5,527 nucleotides of DNA, taken from the NCBI GenBank assembly GCA_044359885.1, contig JBIKLI010000295.1, forward strand, positions 1 to 5,527. The letters run 5' to 3'. Both the position numbers and the translations under genes were made by a program. The first letter of the stretch is position 1. Each line of letters starts with the position of its first letter. Positions 5,005 to 5,527 of this stretch are shown here, piece by piece. This DNA comes from CAIOSQ01 sp044359885. GTDB lineage: Bacteria; Pseudomonadota; Alphaproteobacteria; CACIAM-22H2. The notes beneath the pieces were generated by a model that saw only the letters and a program-made list of their open reading frames with translations, was not told the origin of the DNA and searched no databases.

Positions 5005-5527
5005 ATGCCGTCCTTCGATCCGCCGATGCTGGACAAGACGATCGATCTCGTCGGCGCCAAGGCCGGCCCGGGCGATCTGCTCGTGATCGCGGCGTCGAGC
5101 CATGGCGCGCCGGGGCGCCTGTCCAACAGGATCGGCACCCAGAACCAAAGACCCGTCGACGCGGCCTTCCTGATCCGGCGCCTCCGGCGCCTGGGCGATC
5201 TGCATACGCTGTTGATGCTGCCGGCCTGCCACTCGGGATCCTTCGCCGAGATCCTGGAACGCGAGGATTTCCGGCGCGTCATGGTCGTGGCGTCGGCCCG
5301 CTCGGACCGGACGTCGTTCGGCTGCAGCCCGGCCGAGACCAGCACGTGCTTCGTGAAGGCGCTCGCGGAGGCGTCGCACGCACTGACGACCGGCGCGCAA
5401 CCGCCCGGCTGGTCGGCCGTGATGGAACGCGCCCGGCAGATCGGGTCCGAATGGGAACGCAACCGGGCGCTGAACGCGTCGATGCCGCAGCTCTGGATCG
5501 GGAAGGACGCCGACCGTGACCTGTTCA
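5005..5527 (+). CDS. C13-family (legumain/caspase-fold) cysteine peptidase homologue, 5' end uncertain, 3' end beyond window
   Basis: From the ATG at 5005 the frame stays open for 174 codons to the window edge. It carries the C13 marks in the right order: a hydrophobic strand ending in a His-Gly pair (DLLVIAASSHGAPG, catalytic His33 at 5101-5103), a second strand ending in the nucleophile motif (LLMLPACHSGSF, Cys75 at 5227-5229), then MVVASARSDRTSFGC (93-107), the 'tAar.DRtSFGC' pattern of bacterial C13 proteins, and a closing SMPQLWIG (159-166) matching the C-terminal 'S.PQ..iG'. Legumain has very similar 'HGaPG' and 'aC.SGS' motifs. The His/Cys dyad suggests peptidase or transpeptidase chemistry. 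What is missing is the first strand and helix of the caspase-like fold, normally about 50-80 residues before the His; only 32 residues precede it here. There is no Shine-Dalgarno sequence before 5005, so the true start is probably upstream in another frame, or the gene is a remnant. It follows the dehydrogenase on the same strand, but a functional link is not evident. Confidence 0.72.
   Translation, partial: MPSFDPPMLDKTIDLVGAKAGPGDLLVIAASSHGAPGRLSNRIGTQNQRPVDAAFLIRRLRRLGDLHTLLMLPACHSGSFAEILEREDFRRVMVVASARSDRTSFGCSPAETSTCFVKALAEASHALTTGAQPPGWSAVMERARQIGSEWERNRALNASMPQLWIGKDADRDLF

Noticed and set aside
3649..5400. Long minus-strand open frame opposite the regulator, dehydrogenase and peptidase segment
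   Set aside because: It has the same Arg/Asp/His-rich shadow composition, while the plus strand carries conserved GntR, dehydrogenase and C13 motifs across the same bases.
4842..5462. 206-residue minus-strand open frame opposite the C13 segment
   Set aside because: It has no recognisable motif and Ser/Arg-rich composition; the plus-strand frame carries an ordered set of C13 motifs.
3807..5519. 570-residue plus-strand open frame through the dehydrogenase and beyond
   Set aside because: Across 3856-4818 it is out of frame with the convincing dehydrogenase and reads as Arg/Gly-rich nonsense. Only its 4857-5000 portion may be meaningful, as a displaced piece of the peptidase gene.

Overview
This is a GC-rich window with one short AT-rich interruption (about 101-237). 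That composition, together with a tripartite tricarboxylate transporter (TTT/Tct) and its Bug-type binding protein, suggests a high-GC Proteobacterium. An alphaproteobacterium is my first guess, with Burkholderiales the main alternative; the genus cannot be named from the sequence.

Layout. Positions 1-100 (minus strand) hold the first 33 codons of a mandelate racemase/muconate lactonizing enzyme family protein (enolase superfamily), starting at GTG with a good Shine-Dalgarno sequence. Positions 101-237 are a divergent control region with promoter-like elements and two related AT-rich palindromes. To the right is a tight plus-strand operon: tctB (238-729), tctA (726-2204, ATGA overlap), tctC (2230-3189, with a twin-arginine signal peptide), a GntR-family FCD-type regulator (3203-3859) and a D-isomer-specific 2-hydroxyacid dehydrogenase (3856-4818, ATGA overlap). 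After a 186-base stretch comes the catalytic part of a C13-family (legumain/caspase-fold) cysteine peptidase homologue, open from 5005 to the window edge, with its His and Cys motifs intact and its 5' end apparently disrupted.

How it works together (inference). TctC captures an organic or sugar acid in the periplasm and TctA/TctB import it. The enolase-superfamily enzyme probably dehydrates or isomerises it, and the dehydrogenase interconverts a 2-keto and 2-hydroxy acid. The FCD regulator probably senses the acid or a product and acts at the divergent promoter. The exact substrate cannot be read from this sequence.

The most unusual items are the C13 peptidase homologue with a frame break near 5000, the dehydrogenase's apparent loss of the usual catalytic glutamate, and the paired palindromes between the divergent genes. 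The rest is a recognisable catabolic and transport locus; I do not see evidence for a wholly new system.
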